Source: Egicoccus sp. AB-alg2 (GTDB taxonomy: Bacteria > Actinomycetota > Nitriliruptoria > Nitriliruptorales > Nitriliruptoraceae). From it: a stretch of 64,000 nucleotides of DNA. Location of the stretch: positions 248,001 to 312,000 of the forward strand of contig NZ_JBGUAX010000008.1 of NCBI RefSeq assembly GCF_041821065.1, given 5' to 3'. The notes beneath the pieces were generated by a model, which was not told the DNA's origin, did no database searches, and saw nothing but the letters and a program-made list of their open reading frames with translations. This document shows, piece by piece, positions 55,180-63,600 of the stretch. Position numbers and translations under genes: made by a program. Position 1 is the first letter of the stretch, and every line of letters starts with the position of its first letter.

Positions 55180-55829
55180 AAGATGTGGGTGGGCTTGGGA
55201 GCGACGTCCCGCCGACGTTGTCGGCTGACCGCGTTGTGTTGCTACTAGTTGATCTGCAGAACGACTTTCTGCACCCCGACGGTGCTTCGGGTCGCTTGGG
55301 CCGCTTGGCGCCAGACATCCGTGACGTCCTCGCACCGCTTAAGGACTTCGTCGGCGTACGTCGCGATCAGGGGATCCCGGTCGTCTACACCCGACGCTTC
55401 ATGCGCCCCGGCGAAGCCACGACCTCGACCGCGGCCCTCGCAGAACAGCGCCACACCTACTGCTTGCCGGGGAGTTGGGGCGCCGACATCGTCGACGACC
55501 TGCCGCCCGAACCCGGTGATCTCGTCGTGGACAAGCCCGGCGCTAGTGCCTTCCTGCGGACTTCGCTGACCAAGCACCTTCGAAACCTCGGTCGATCTCA
55601 CGTGCTCGTCGCCGGAGTGACCCTCGAGGTGTGCGTCGAGTCGACGGTCCGCGACGCGCAGGACCTCGGCTTCTCGCCCGTGCTGCTGCGTGACCTGACC
55701 TGGCCGAACAGGGGCGCCCAGGCCGAAGCGACCCACGCGCGTCTGGAGCGCCACTTCTGCGCCGTCGTCGAGGCCGTCGACGTCGACCGGCAACTCGCCG
55801 GTCAGGCTACGCCAGCGACGTCTCAGTGA
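55173..55829 (+). CDS. Isochorismatase/cysteine-hydrolase family enzyme
   Basis: About 218 aa. The catalytic triad of the family is visible: Asp of LLLVDLQNDFL near 26, Lys of VVDKPGASAF near 120, and Cys of AGVTLEVCVESTVRDA near 153, with the preceding cis-peptide AGV. Family members hydrolyse amides such as nicotinamide, N-carbamoyl sarcosine or biuret, or isochorismate. The specific substrate is not evident. The ATG at 55173 lies inside a candidate operator, so the true start may be the GTG at 55185 or a downstream TTG. First gene of a cluster with SBP and ThDP enzyme. Confidence 0.8.
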   Translation: MEQDVGGLGSDVPPTLSADRVVLLLVDLQNDFLHPDGASGRLGRLAPDIRDVLAPLKDFVGVRRDQGIPVVYTRRFMRPGEATTSTAALAEQRHTYCLPGSWGADIVDDLPPEPGDLVVDKPGASAFLRTSLTKHLRNLGRSHVLVAGVTLEVCVESTVRDAQDLGFSPVLLRDLTWPNRGAQAEATHARLERHFCAVVEAVDVDRQLAGQATPATSQ

Positions 55830-55843
55830 AGAGGGAGCTTTCC

Positions 55844-56908
55844 ATGAACGAGCCGAGCACCATCAGCCGCCGCACGTTCCTGCGACGTGCGGGCGGAACC
55901 GCCCTGTTGCTGCCGATGTCCTCGGGCGCGCTCGGCACGGTCCTGTCGGCGTGCAGCGGGGGAGCGCCACAGGAGACGGCCGAGCTGTCGACGGCCTACA
56001 TGACCGCCCTCGGGCTGGGCACCAACTTCCTCGAGGTGATGGTCGCCGCCGAACGCGGCTTCTTCGCCGACGAAGGGCTCGAGGTCGACATCATGGGCGG
56101 CCAGGGCAGCGGCCCAGCCATCCAGTCCGTGCTCGCCCGGTCGGCCGAGCTCGCACGCACCGACCCGATCAACTCGATCCCGGCGGTGATCAACGAAGGT
56201 GCCGAGCTCACCAACATCGCCACCGTGCAACAGGTGTCACCCTTCGAGATCGCCTCGCTGCCCGAGGCGCCCATCACCGACCCGGCCGACCTCGACGGCA
56301 AGACGATCGGCATCGTGTCGGCGGGCGGCGGGACCGACACGCTGCTCGACCTGCTGCTCATCTCGGCCGGCCTTACACCGGACACCGTCAGCCGCCCGGT
56401 CGTCGGCGTCGGATTCGCGCCGTACGAGCTCGCCCGCAACGGCGAGATCGACGGCTGGGTGGCGCAGTCGACGGCCCGTGCCCTCATCGAACGCGAAGAG
56501 AGCGTGCAACTCCCGGTGATCCTGCCCAACGACCACGTCTCGTTGCCGTCGAGCTCCTACATCCTCTCGCGCCAGCAGACCGACGTCGACAGCGAGGTGC
56601 CGGTCCGCTTCCTTGCCGGTGTGCTGCGCGCGATGGAGTGGATGCTCGACGAGAGCAACCACGAACAGGCTGTGGCCGACCTGCGCGTCTACAACCCCGA
56701 CATCGACCCGGAGCAGGCCGCATTCGAGCTTCCACTGCTGGTCGAGTCGTGGACGGCTGGGCGCGGCGCCGACGCGCTGCTCGAACTCGACACCGACGAG
56801 TGGGACCAGGCCCAGGCGGGGCTGCAGGGGGCCGGCCTGGTCGAGACCACCGTCGACCTCGACCAGCTGCTCGACACGCGCTACCTCGACCAGGTGAAGG
56901 GTCGCTGA
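55844..56908 (+). CDS. Tat-exported ABC substrate-binding lipoprotein, NMT1/THI5-like
   Basis: 354 aa. The N-terminus has a twin-arginine motif (ISRRTFLRRAGG), a hydrophobic segment and a lipobox (TVLSACSGG). The mature part matches NMT1/ssuA-type binding proteins: AYMTALGLGTNFLEVMVAAE then RGFFADEGLEVDIMG, and DLDGKTIGIVSAGGGTDTLL. These bind pyrimidine, sulfonate or aromatic ligands for ABC import. No permease or ATPase gene adjoins it here, so its partners are encoded elsewhere. AGGGAG lies eight bases before the ATG. Confidence 0.83.
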   Translation: MNEPSTISRRTFLRRAGGTALLLPMSSGALGTVLSACSGGAPQETAELSTAYMTALGLGTNFLEVMVAAERGFFADEGLEVDIMGGQGSGPAIQSVLARSAELARTDPINSIPAVINEGAELTNIATVQQVSPFEIASLPEAPITDPADLDGKTIGIVSAGGGTDTLLDLLLISAGLTPDTVSRPVVGVGFAPYELARNGEIDGWVAQSTARALIEREESVQLPVILPNDHVSLPSSSYILSRQQTDVDSEVPVRFLAGVLRAMEWMLDESNHEQAVADLRVYNPDIDPEQAAFELPLLVESWTAGRGADALLELDTDEWDQAQAGLQGAGLVETTVDLDQLLDTRYLDQVKGR

Positions 56909-56936
56909 GCAGACCGCGTCGCCAATCGGAGCCACG

Positions 56937-58631
56937 ATGACCTCGTCCGGCCAGCCCGGCACGATCGCCGCCGACCTGCTCGCCGCCGCCGCACAGGGCG
57001 GCGTCCGCAACCTCTGGATGACCACGGGTTCCGACCTGACGTCGTTCCAGGAAGCGGTCGCGGCGTTGCGTGCGGCCGGCGTGCCGACCCCGGGCATCCT
57101 CACCGCCCCCCACGAGCACGTCGGCCTCTCTGCCGCGATCGGCGAGACGATGGTCACCGGCGGGCCGAGCATGACGGCCGTCCACGCCGACCTCGGCCTG
57201 CTGCATCACGGTGGCGCGATCCACAACGCGCTCATGGGCCAGGCGCCGGTGCTGATGATGAGCGGCTATCCGCCCGTGACCGACGCGCGCCGCACGGCGC
57301 CGGTCTACTGGTACCAGCAGCGCTTCGACCAAGGCGAGATCGTCCGCCAGTACGTCCGCTGGGACTACAAGCTCTCGACCCTCGACGATGCGGGCCGCGT
57401 GGCCGCCCGGGCGCTGCAGGTCGCCCGCTCGGCACCGACCGGCCCGGTCTACCTCGCCGTGCCGGACGAGGTCGGACGTGCCCCCCTGCCCGCCGGGCGC
57501 TGCCCGGGTGGCCCGGCCGAGGCGTTGCCGCCGGCCCGGCTGGGCGCCGGGCCCGAGGATCTCGTCTCCGAGGTCGCCCGTCGCCTGCTGGCTGCGGAGC
57601 GGCCGCTGTTCGTCACCGAGCGTTCCGGCCGCGATCCCGCGACCGTGGCCGTGCTCTCGCGCCTGCTCGACCGGTTCGCCATCGGGGTCGTCAACGGCCG
57701 CTTCCGCGTCAACGTCGAGGACGGTCACGGCAGCCTGCTCGCGGCCGACGCACTCGGGACCGCCGACGTGGTCGTCGCGCTCGAGAGTCCCGTGCCCTGG
57801 ATCCCCGCGGCGGGCTCGCCCGACCCGCAGGCCTGGGTGGCGCTGGTCGGCAGCGACCCGCTCAACCGCGACATCCCGCTCGGCGACTTCCCGGCAGCCG
57901 CTCTCGCGCAGGCCGACCCTCACGCCTTCCTGCTCGCACTCGAGGAGGCGCTGGCGCAGGCATGCGACGGGAACGACCGCGAACGCATCGACCGCCGACG
58001 GCGCGGCTGGCTCGCACCGCCCGCCGAGGCCGCCGCCACCCCGTCATCCGGTGCGCTCAGCCCGGCGCTTGTGGCCGCCACGCTCGACGAGGTGATGGAC
58101 GAGACCGACTTGCTCGTGTCCGAGGTCTTCGACACCAGCCCGATCCGACGCACCCGGCCCGGCACGATGTTCGAGAAGGGCGCGTCCAGCCTCGGCTGGG
58201 CCCAGGCCGCCGCGGTCGGCGCCCGCTACGCCTCGGGTGACACCCCGACCGTCGCCGTGACCGGCGACGGCTCGTATCTGTTCGGCGCGCCGACCTCGGC
58301 GTTGTGGCTGCAGGAGGCCATCGACACGCCGGTGCTCACGGTCGTGCTCAACAACGGCGGCTACCGGACCGGCACGACCACGCTGCGTGCCCACTATCCG
58401 GACGGTCACGCGATGCGCGCCCGTGACCTCAGCGGCGGCACGCTCGACGCCCCCCGGTTCGACTTCGCCTCGCAGGCCGCCGGATCCGGTGCGCACGGCG
58501 TCGTCGTCGAGTCCCCGGCCGACCTCGTCGACGCGCTGCGCAGGGCTCGCAAGGTCGTCGAGGACGCACGGGTGCCGGCCGTCGTCGACGTCCACCTGCC
58601 CACCCACCGCGACCAGCTCGGCCTGACCTGA
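56937..58631 (+). CDS. ThDP-dependent enzyme, acetolactate-synthase-like
   Basis: 564 aa with the three-domain ThDP layout. The catalytic Glu lies in TAPHEHVGLSAAIGE near residue 60 (PYR domain). The ThDP-binding motif is VTGDGSYLFGAPTSALWLQE with NNGG near 442-470. The central domain carries LSTLDDAGRVAARALQVARS. Relatives decarboxylate or ligate 2-oxo acids (acetolactate synthase, sulfopyruvate or benzoylformate decarboxylase); the substrate is unassigned. Middle of the cluster, 28 bp after the binding protein. Confidence 0.82.
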   Translation: MTSSGQPGTIAADLLAAAAQGGVRNLWMTTGSDLTSFQEAVAALRAAGVPTPGILTAPHEHVGLSAAIGETMVTGGPSMTAVHADLGLLHHGGAIHNALMGQAPVLMMSGYPPVTDARRTAPVYWYQQRFDQGEIVRQYVRWDYKLSTLDDAGRVAARALQVARSAPTGPVYLAVPDEVGRAPLPAGRCPGGPAEALPPARLGAGPEDLVSEVARRLLAAERPLFVTERSGRDPATVAVLSRLLDRFAIGVVNGRFRVNVEDGHGSLLAADALGTADVVVALESPVPWIPAAGSPDPQAWVALVGSDPLNRDIPLGDFPAAALAQADPHAFLLALEEALAQACDGNDRERIDRRRRGWLAPPAEAAATPSSGALSPALVAATLDEVMDETDLLVSEVFDTSPIRRTRPGTMFEKGASSLGWAQAAAVGARYASGDTPTVAVTGDGSYLFGAPTSALWLQEAIDTPVLTVVLNNGGYRTGTTTLRAHYPDGHAMRARDLSGGTLDAPRFDFASQAAGSGAHGVVVESPADLVDALRRARKVVEDARVPAVVDVHLPTHRDQLGLT

Positions 58632-58670
58632 CCACGCGCGGCGTCAGCCGTGCCCGATACCGGAGTCCAC

Positions 58671-58856
58671 ATGCCCACGCTTCCCGGCGGGTTCGAACTC
58701 GTCGTCATCCTCTTCGTCGTGCTGCTGCTCTTCGGCGCTCGGAAGCTGCCGGCCTTGGCCGGATCGATCGGCACCAGCATGCGCGAGTTCCGTCGCGCCG
58801 CGCAGGAAGAGGCCGCAAACGGCAAGGCCGGCGAGTCCGCGAAGGACGCCGACTAG
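58671..58856 (+). CDS. tatA: TatA/TatE-type translocase component
   Basis: 61 aa. One short hydrophobic helix (GFELVVILFVVLLLFGARKL) with the conserved Phe-Gly hinge, then an amphipathic helix (PALAGSIGTSMREFRRAAQE) and an acidic tail, the exact TatA pattern. GGAG sits six bases before the ATG. Its 3' end overlaps iclR by 4 bp convergently. A stand-alone tatA inside a metabolic cluster with a Tat-exported lipoprotein is unusual. Confidence 0.88.
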   Translation: MPTLPGGFELVVILFVVLLLFGARKLPALAGSIGTSMREFRRAAQEEAANGKAGESAKDAD

Positions 58857-59659
58857 ACCGACGCGACCTCTGGTTCGGCGGGCGACGAGGTGTGACCGAG
58901 TCGGTGCGAGAGGTCGGCCGTCGTCGACAGCAGCACGGCGACGACGTCATCGACCTCGTCGCGGAGCCGCTCAAGCGGGCCGCAGACGGAGATGACCGCG
59001 ACCGGCCGGCCGCGGTGGTCGATAACCGGGCTCGCGATGCTCCCGGCGCCAGCCTGACGCTCCCCGAACGACAGCGCGTACCCCCGTGCCCGCACCTCGC
59101 GGAGTTCGCGGCGCAGCGCATCGGGGTCCACGATCGTGCGGTCGGTCAGCGCCGACAACTTGCGGCCGGCGATGTACTCCTCCTGCTCAACCTCGGGCAG
59201 AAAGGCCAGGAATGCCTTCGACGAGCCGCCGGCGTGGAGGGGGAAGGGTCGTCCGAGCGCCACGGTCATCTTGACCTCGCGGTCGGGCGTCACCTGGTCG
59301 ACGTACATCCGCTCCCAGCCGTAGCGCAGCGACAGCGTGGCGGTCTCGTTGGTGGCCTCGGACAAGCGGTGCAGGGCGGGCGCCGCGAGTGCGCGCACGT
59401 CGATGCGGTCGAGGTAGGCGACGCCCAAACTCAGGACCGCCGGCCCGAGCCGGTAGCGACGTGAGTCCTCCACCACCTCGACGAACCCCTTGGCGGTCAG
59501 GGTGGTCAGTACGCGGTGCACAACCGCCTTCGACAACCCCAGCTCGCGTGAGATCTCGGTGACCCCGAGGTCGGCCTGGTCGGCCGTAGCGAACAGCATG
59601 AGCACGTCGGCGGCCCGCTCGATTGTCGTGATGAGGCGACGTGGCTCGGCCTCGCTCAT
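58853..59659 (-). CDS. IclR-family transcriptional regulator
   Basis: 268 aa. The N-terminal winged helix is IERAADVLMLFATADQADLG then VTEISRELGLSKAVVHRVLT. The C-terminal effector domain has the family pattern LGRPFPLHAGGSSKAFLAFL, ALSFGERQAGAGSIASPVID and GRPVAVISVCGPLER. It binds a small organic ligand and controls adjoining catabolic genes. GGGGAG precedes the ATG. Divergent from the cyclase gene, with a matching palindrome in the gap. Likely regulator of the whole 55-64 kb cluster. Confidence 0.88.
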   Translation of the reverse strand: MSEAEPRRLITTIERAADVLMLFATADQADLGVTEISRELGLSKAVVHRVLTTLTAKGFVEVVEDSRRYRLGPAVLSLGVAYLDRIDVRALAAPALHRLSEATNETATLSLRYGWERMYVDQVTPDREVKMTVALGRPFPLHAGGSSKAFLAFLPEVEQEEYIAGRKLSALTDRTIVDPDALRRELREVRARGYALSFGERQAGAGSIASPVIDHRGRPVAVISVCGPLERLRDEVDDVVAVLLSTTADLSHRLGHTSSPAEPEVASV

Positions 59660-59755
59660 GGTTGCTCCCCAGCGTTTCTCTTGCGACCGGCGCCACGCTA
59701 CTACAGGCCAACGGGAGCGCCGCGGATCGGTCGTGTATGCTTCTCGTGGAATATC

Positions 59756-59772
59756 GTTCCTGCTAGCGGAAC
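59756..59772. promoter_or_regulatory. Candidate IclR operator 2
   Basis: GTTCC-N7-GGAAC palindrome (spacer TGCTAGC) between iclR and the cyclase gene. A further GGAAT half-site eight bases upstream makes a second inverted arm (GGAA-N5-TTCC). Position and arm type fit autoregulation by the IclR protein. Confidence 0.65.
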
Positions 59773-59792
59773 ACTTTACCGGGAGATGGCAA

Positions 59793-60605
59793 TTGGCTGA
59801 TGCACTTCTGGACGCCGTGCGCACGGGCGTGCGGGTCTATGATCTTTCGCGCCCGTACGCCATCGGGATGCCGCAGTCACCCAATCATCCGGTCTACTGG
59901 CACTCGCTGCCGCGCCGGCACGGCGACAAGGTCCGCGAAGACGGCGGGTCCGCGGCCAACGACATCATCGTGCTCGGCACCCACGTCGGCACTCACATCG
60001 ACGCGCTCGCCCACGTATCCCACGAAGGCCAACTCCACGGCGGTGTCGACGCTGGCGACGCGCAGGTCGGCGGGCGTTTCCCCGTCCACGGGATCGACCA
60101 GGTGGCGCCGGGTGTGTTCGGCGGCATCCTCCTCGACGTCCCGGTCGCGCTCGGCCTCGATACGTGCGATCCCGGCTACGAGATCACGCCCGCCGACCTC
60201 GATGCCGCGCTCGAGCGCAGCGGCGCGATCCCGCAGCCCGGCGACATCCTCCTTGTCCGCTCCGGGTGGGGCGCCCGGTGGGATGAAGGTGCCGCCTACA
60301 TCGGGACCGACTCCGGTGTCCCCGGTGTCGGTGAGGCCGGCGCGCGCTGGCTGGCGGCGCACCGCCCCCGCGCCGTCGGCGCCGACACCATCGCCTTCGA
60401 GCACCTCGCACCGGGCAAGGGGCACGCGGTCCTGCCGGCGCACCGCGTCCTGCTCGTCGAGGAGGGCATCAACATCATCGAGACTATGAACCTCGAGGAA
60501 ATAGCCGCCGCCTCGCTCACCGAGTTCACACTGGCGCTCGCCCCGCTGCCGCTGGTTGGCGCCACCGGTTCGCCGTTGCGGCCTCTCGCGCTCACGTCTG
60601 CCTGA
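59793..60605 (+). CDS. Cyclase-family (kynurenine-formamidase-like) metal hydrolase
   Basis: 270 aa. The family metal motif HxGTHxDxxxH is present as HVGTHIDALAHV near residue 65, followed by GDILLVRSGWGARWDEGAAY and RPRAVGADTIAFEHLAPGKG. Members hydrolyse N-formylkynurenine or act on cyclic amides. TTG start at 59793 after GGGAGA; there is no suitable ATG in frame nearby. First gene downstream of operator 2. Confidence 0.82.
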   Translation: MADALLDAVRTGVRVYDLSRPYAIGMPQSPNHPVYWHSLPRRHGDKVREDGGSAANDIIVLGTHVGTHIDALAHVSHEGQLHGGVDAGDAQVGGRFPVHGIDQVAPGVFGGILLDVPVALGLDTCDPGYEITPADLDAALERSGAIPQPGDILLVRSGWGARWDEGAAYIGTDSGVPGVGEAGARWLAAHRPRAVGADTIAFEHLAPGKGHAVLPAHRVLLVEEGINIIETMNLEEIAAASLTEFTLALAPLPLVGATGSPLRPLALTSA

Positions 60606-60621
60606 CCGCGGGCGCGACGAG

Positions 60622-61815
60622 GTGCCCGGCGAGGCACGCAGCTACCGCCGACTCCTGCTCGACCGACAGTTCGGCCCCTTCGTCGGGGCGGCGCTGCTGT
60701 CCAACATCGGCAACTGGTTCCACGTCGTCACGTCGGTGATCGTGGTGCACGAGCTGACCGGGTCGGCCTTCATGGTCGGGCTGATCAGCTTCGCCAACTT
60801 CGCGGCCTTCCTCGTGCTGACGCCCCTGGCAGGCGTCGTCACCGACCGCACGTCGCGGCGACGTGTCTTGGTGCTCGCCCAGAGCGGCTCGGCACTCGCC
60901 GCCGCCGGTCTGGCCATCACCTTCCTCATCGGACATGGCAGCGCAGTCGGCGTCTTGGTCGCCAGTCTGCTGCTGGGCGTCGGCTCGGTCTTCAGCATCC
61001 CGGCCACGCTCTCGGTCGTGCCCGAACTCGTCCCACCAGCGGACCACGGCGCCGGTCTTGCACTCAACACGATCTCCATCAACGTCGCCCGCATGGTCGG
61101 CCCCGTCTTGGGCGCGTTCGTCCTCACCCAGGCGGGCGCCGGTCCGGCCTTCGCGGTCAACGCGGCCTCATTCGCGGTCTACGCGCTGGTGTGCCGCCGG
61201 TTACCCATCCCGGCGGCGGTCGCGACGACGACCCGCGTCGACGGGCGGTACCGGGTCGCCCTGCGTGCCGTCCGCTGCAACCGCGAACTGCGCGCCGCAT
61301 TCGGCTGCGTGGTCGTCGTGGGCGTGCTGCTCGAACCCAACACGACCCTCGCCCCCGCCCTGGCAGAGGCGGTCGGGTCGAGCGAGTCGCTCGTCGGCTT
61401 CGTCGTCGGCGCTTTCGGTGCCGGGGCTCTACTCGGCGCCCCGATGGCGAAGCGGCCGCGGATCCTGTGCATGCCCACCGCGCGGGCCGGGTTCGCATTC
61501 GCGGCGGGCGGCACGGCCGCGATCATGCTCGCGCCCCACCCGGCGGCCCTGCTGGCCGGTTTCGGATTGCTCGGCGCCGGCTACCTGGCGGCAGTGACGG
61601 CCCTGACCACGCAGATCCAAGTCGCGGTGCCCATCGTGCTCCGTGGACGCGTCATGGCACTGTGGTCTCAGTTGCTCCTCGGCGTGCGCCCGATCTCGTC
61701 CGTCGTGCTCGGCGGCCTGACCGACCTCGCCTCGGTGCGCGTCGCCTCCGCGGCATTACTGGTGCTCGCTGTGGTGGGCTGGTCCCTGGCGGGGCGGCCC
61801 CCGCGCGCTCTCTGA
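60622..61815 (+). CDS. MFS transporter, MFS_3/enterobactin-exporter-like
   Basis: 397 aa with 12 predicted helices in two six-helix halves. The N-terminal RRLLLDRQFGPFVGAALLSN and the A-type loop PLAGVVTDRTSRRRVLVLAQ match the MFS_3/TetV-EntS group. Substrate unknown; uptake or export of the cluster's metabolite is plausible. GTG start 16 bp after the cyclase stop, so the two form an operon. Confidence 0.82.
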   Translation: MPGEARSYRRLLLDRQFGPFVGAALLSNIGNWFHVVTSVIVVHELTGSAFMVGLISFANFAAFLVLTPLAGVVTDRTSRRRVLVLAQSGSALAAAGLAITFLIGHGSAVGVLVASLLLGVGSVFSIPATLSVVPELVPPADHGAGLALNTISINVARMVGPVLGAFVLTQAGAGPAFAVNAASFAVYALVCRRLPIPAAVATTTRVDGRYRVALRAVRCNRELRAAFGCVVVVGVLLEPNTTLAPALAEAVGSSESLVGFVVGAFGAGALLGAPMAKRPRILCMPTARAGFAFAAGGTAAIMLAPHPAALLAGFGLLGAGYLAAVTALTTQIQVAVPIVLRGRVMALWSQLLLGVRPISSVVLGGLTDLASVRVASAALLVLAVVGWSLAGRPPRAL

Positions 61816-61881
61816 GCGCCCCGCACTGGGGGTTGCCCATCCTCCTACCCGTTCCTAAGCTGTACCGGCATGCGGTATTGT

Positions 61882-61898
61882 GTTCCATTCAGGGAAAC
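61882..61898. promoter_or_regulatory. Candidate IclR operator 3
   Basis: GTTCC-N7-GAAAC (spacer ATTCAGG), one base from the other two palindromes, 60 bp ahead of the peptide-binding protein gene. Outer arms GCGGT/ACCGC extend the dyad. Confidence 0.5.
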
Positions 61899-61957
61899 CG
61901 CAAGCCGGGCCGCACGGGGGAGGGCCGGCGCATGGGACATCAGGAGAGGGAACTGCC

Positions 61958-63583
61958 ATGAGGATCCACCGTGGCAAGCGTCGACCGCTGATCGTGGTCC
62001 TGGCACTTGCGATGATGCTTGCCGCGTGTGGCGGCGGGCAGAGCGACGAACTCGGCACCGGTGAGGAGGCCGGCACCACCGAAGATCCCCAAGAGGAGGC
62101 CGACGCGGAGGCAGAGGCCGACGCGGGCGAGACGGCCGGTGGCGAGGTGGCCGAGCAGGTCAGCGTCGCCGTCGCCAACTTCCCGCCGTCCGCCGAGCCG
62201 TGGACGGGTGTCGGCTCGCCGGGCCAGTTCATGTGGAGCGCCGTTTTCGACGCGCTCACCGTGATCGACGACTCCGGTACGCCCCAGCCCGCACTGGCCG
62301 AGTCATGGGAGGCCGTGGACGACACCACGTGGCACTTCGTGCTGCGTGATGGCGTCGAGTTTCACAACGGCGACCCGTTGACCGTCGAGGACGTGGTCGG
62401 CACCTTCGAACTGCTGCTCTCCGAGGAGGGTGCGGCGTCTTACGGCTCGCACGTGGGCAACTACTCGTTCATCGAGTCCGTGAGCGCGGTCGACGACACG
62501 ACCGTCGAGATCACCACCAGCCGTCCTGCTGTACTCCTGCCTGCCTCCATCTCCATCGTCTACGTCGTCCCAATCGCCCACTTCGAAGAGGTCGGCGCCG
62601 GCTCGTTCGCGACGGAACCGGTCGGCACCGGTCCCTACCAGTCGGTGACGTGGTCGAGCGATCGCATTGAGCTCGAACGCTACGAGGACAGCTGGCGCGA
62701 CGCGCAGGTGGCCAACCTCGAGTTCGTCAACCTCAACGATCCGGCTGCCCGCAACCAGGCGCTGCAATCCGGGCAGGTCGACGTGATCCTCGCGAGTGGC
62801 GCGGACGCGGTGATCGAGCTCGAGTCCGCCGGCTTCGAGTCCTATGTCGCCCGCAGTGGCCGTGTCATGAGCGTGGCCTTCATCACCAACGACGGCGGAC
62901 CGCTTGCCGACCAGACGGTCCGGCAGGCGCTCAACTACGCCGTCGACAGCGACGCGATCGCGGAAGCGCTCGTCGGTGGCCTCACCGAGGCCAGCGCGTG
63001 GCCACCCGAAGGCGTCAACGGCTACGACCCGGCCCGTGACCCCTACCCCTACGACCCCGAACTCGCGCGGCAGATGCTCGAGGAAGCCGGCTATGGCGAC
63101 GGCTTCGACATCTCGGCCGAGGTCACACTCGGCGCCTTCCCGGCCGACCGCGAGATCTACGAGTCCGTCGCCTCCTACCTCGGTGAGGTGGGCGTGAACC
63201 TCGAGCTCATCCAAGTCGACTTCGCGCAGGAATGGCTGCCGAAGTACACCGGTGCCGGTGGCGCTGACTGGTCGGGCGAGGCGTTCGGCAGCACCTGGGT
63301 GTCGCCGCCGGTCCTCGACGCGGTCCGGCCGCTGACCCAGTACCGCTGTGACTGGTCGAACCCTTGGTTCTGCGACGCCGACCTCGATGCGATGCTCGAC
63401 GACGTCGATGGCGAGTTCGACGCCGATGCGCGCAACGACAAGCTCGGTGAGCTGCTCGACTACGTCCGCGAGCACGCCCCCGTACTGTGGCTGATCGAGA
63501 CGGTCGACCTGTGGGTCACCGCCCCAGACGTCGACGGTTGGGAAGTCCATTCCTTCAACCCCACGTATGAGCAGCTGAGCTGA
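61958..63583 (+). CDS. Peptide/nickel-type ABC substrate-binding lipoprotein (SBP_bac_5)
   Basis: 541 aa. Lipoprotein signal (VVLALAMMLAACGG), an acidic low-complexity linker (residues 30-60), and the family-5 core: FDALTVIDDSGTPQPALAES, TWHFVLRDGVEFHNGDPLTV, VGTGPYQSVTWSSDRIELER, DQTVRQALNYAVDSDAIAEA. Family members bind peptides or larger organics for DppBCDF/OppBCDF-type import. The downstream permease runs off the window. ATG at 61958 after a GAGAGGGA site. Confidence 0.9.
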   Translation: MRIHRGKRRPLIVVLALAMMLAACGGGQSDELGTGEEAGTTEDPQEEADAEAEADAGETAGGEVAEQVSVAVANFPPSAEPWTGVGSPGQFMWSAVFDALTVIDDSGTPQPALAESWEAVDDTTWHFVLRDGVEFHNGDPLTVEDVVGTFELLLSEEGAASYGSHVGNYSFIESVSAVDDTTVEITTSRPAVLLPASISIVYVVPIAHFEEVGAGSFATEPVGTGPYQSVTWSSDRIELERYEDSWRDAQVANLEFVNLNDPAARNQALQSGQVDVILASGADAVIELESAGFESYVARSGRVMSVAFITNDGGPLADQTVRQALNYAVDSDAIAEALVGGLTEASAWPPEGVNGYDPARDPYPYDPELARQMLEEAGYGDGFDISAEVTLGAFPADREIYESVASYLGEVGVNLELIQVDFAQEWLPKYTGAGGADWSGEAFGSTWVSPPVLDAVRPLTQYRCDWSNPWFCDADLDAMLDDVDGEFDADARNDKLGELLDYVREHAPVLWLIETVDLWVTAPDVDGWEVHSFNPTYEQLS

Positions 63584-63600
63584 CCGACGACGGAGCCTTC

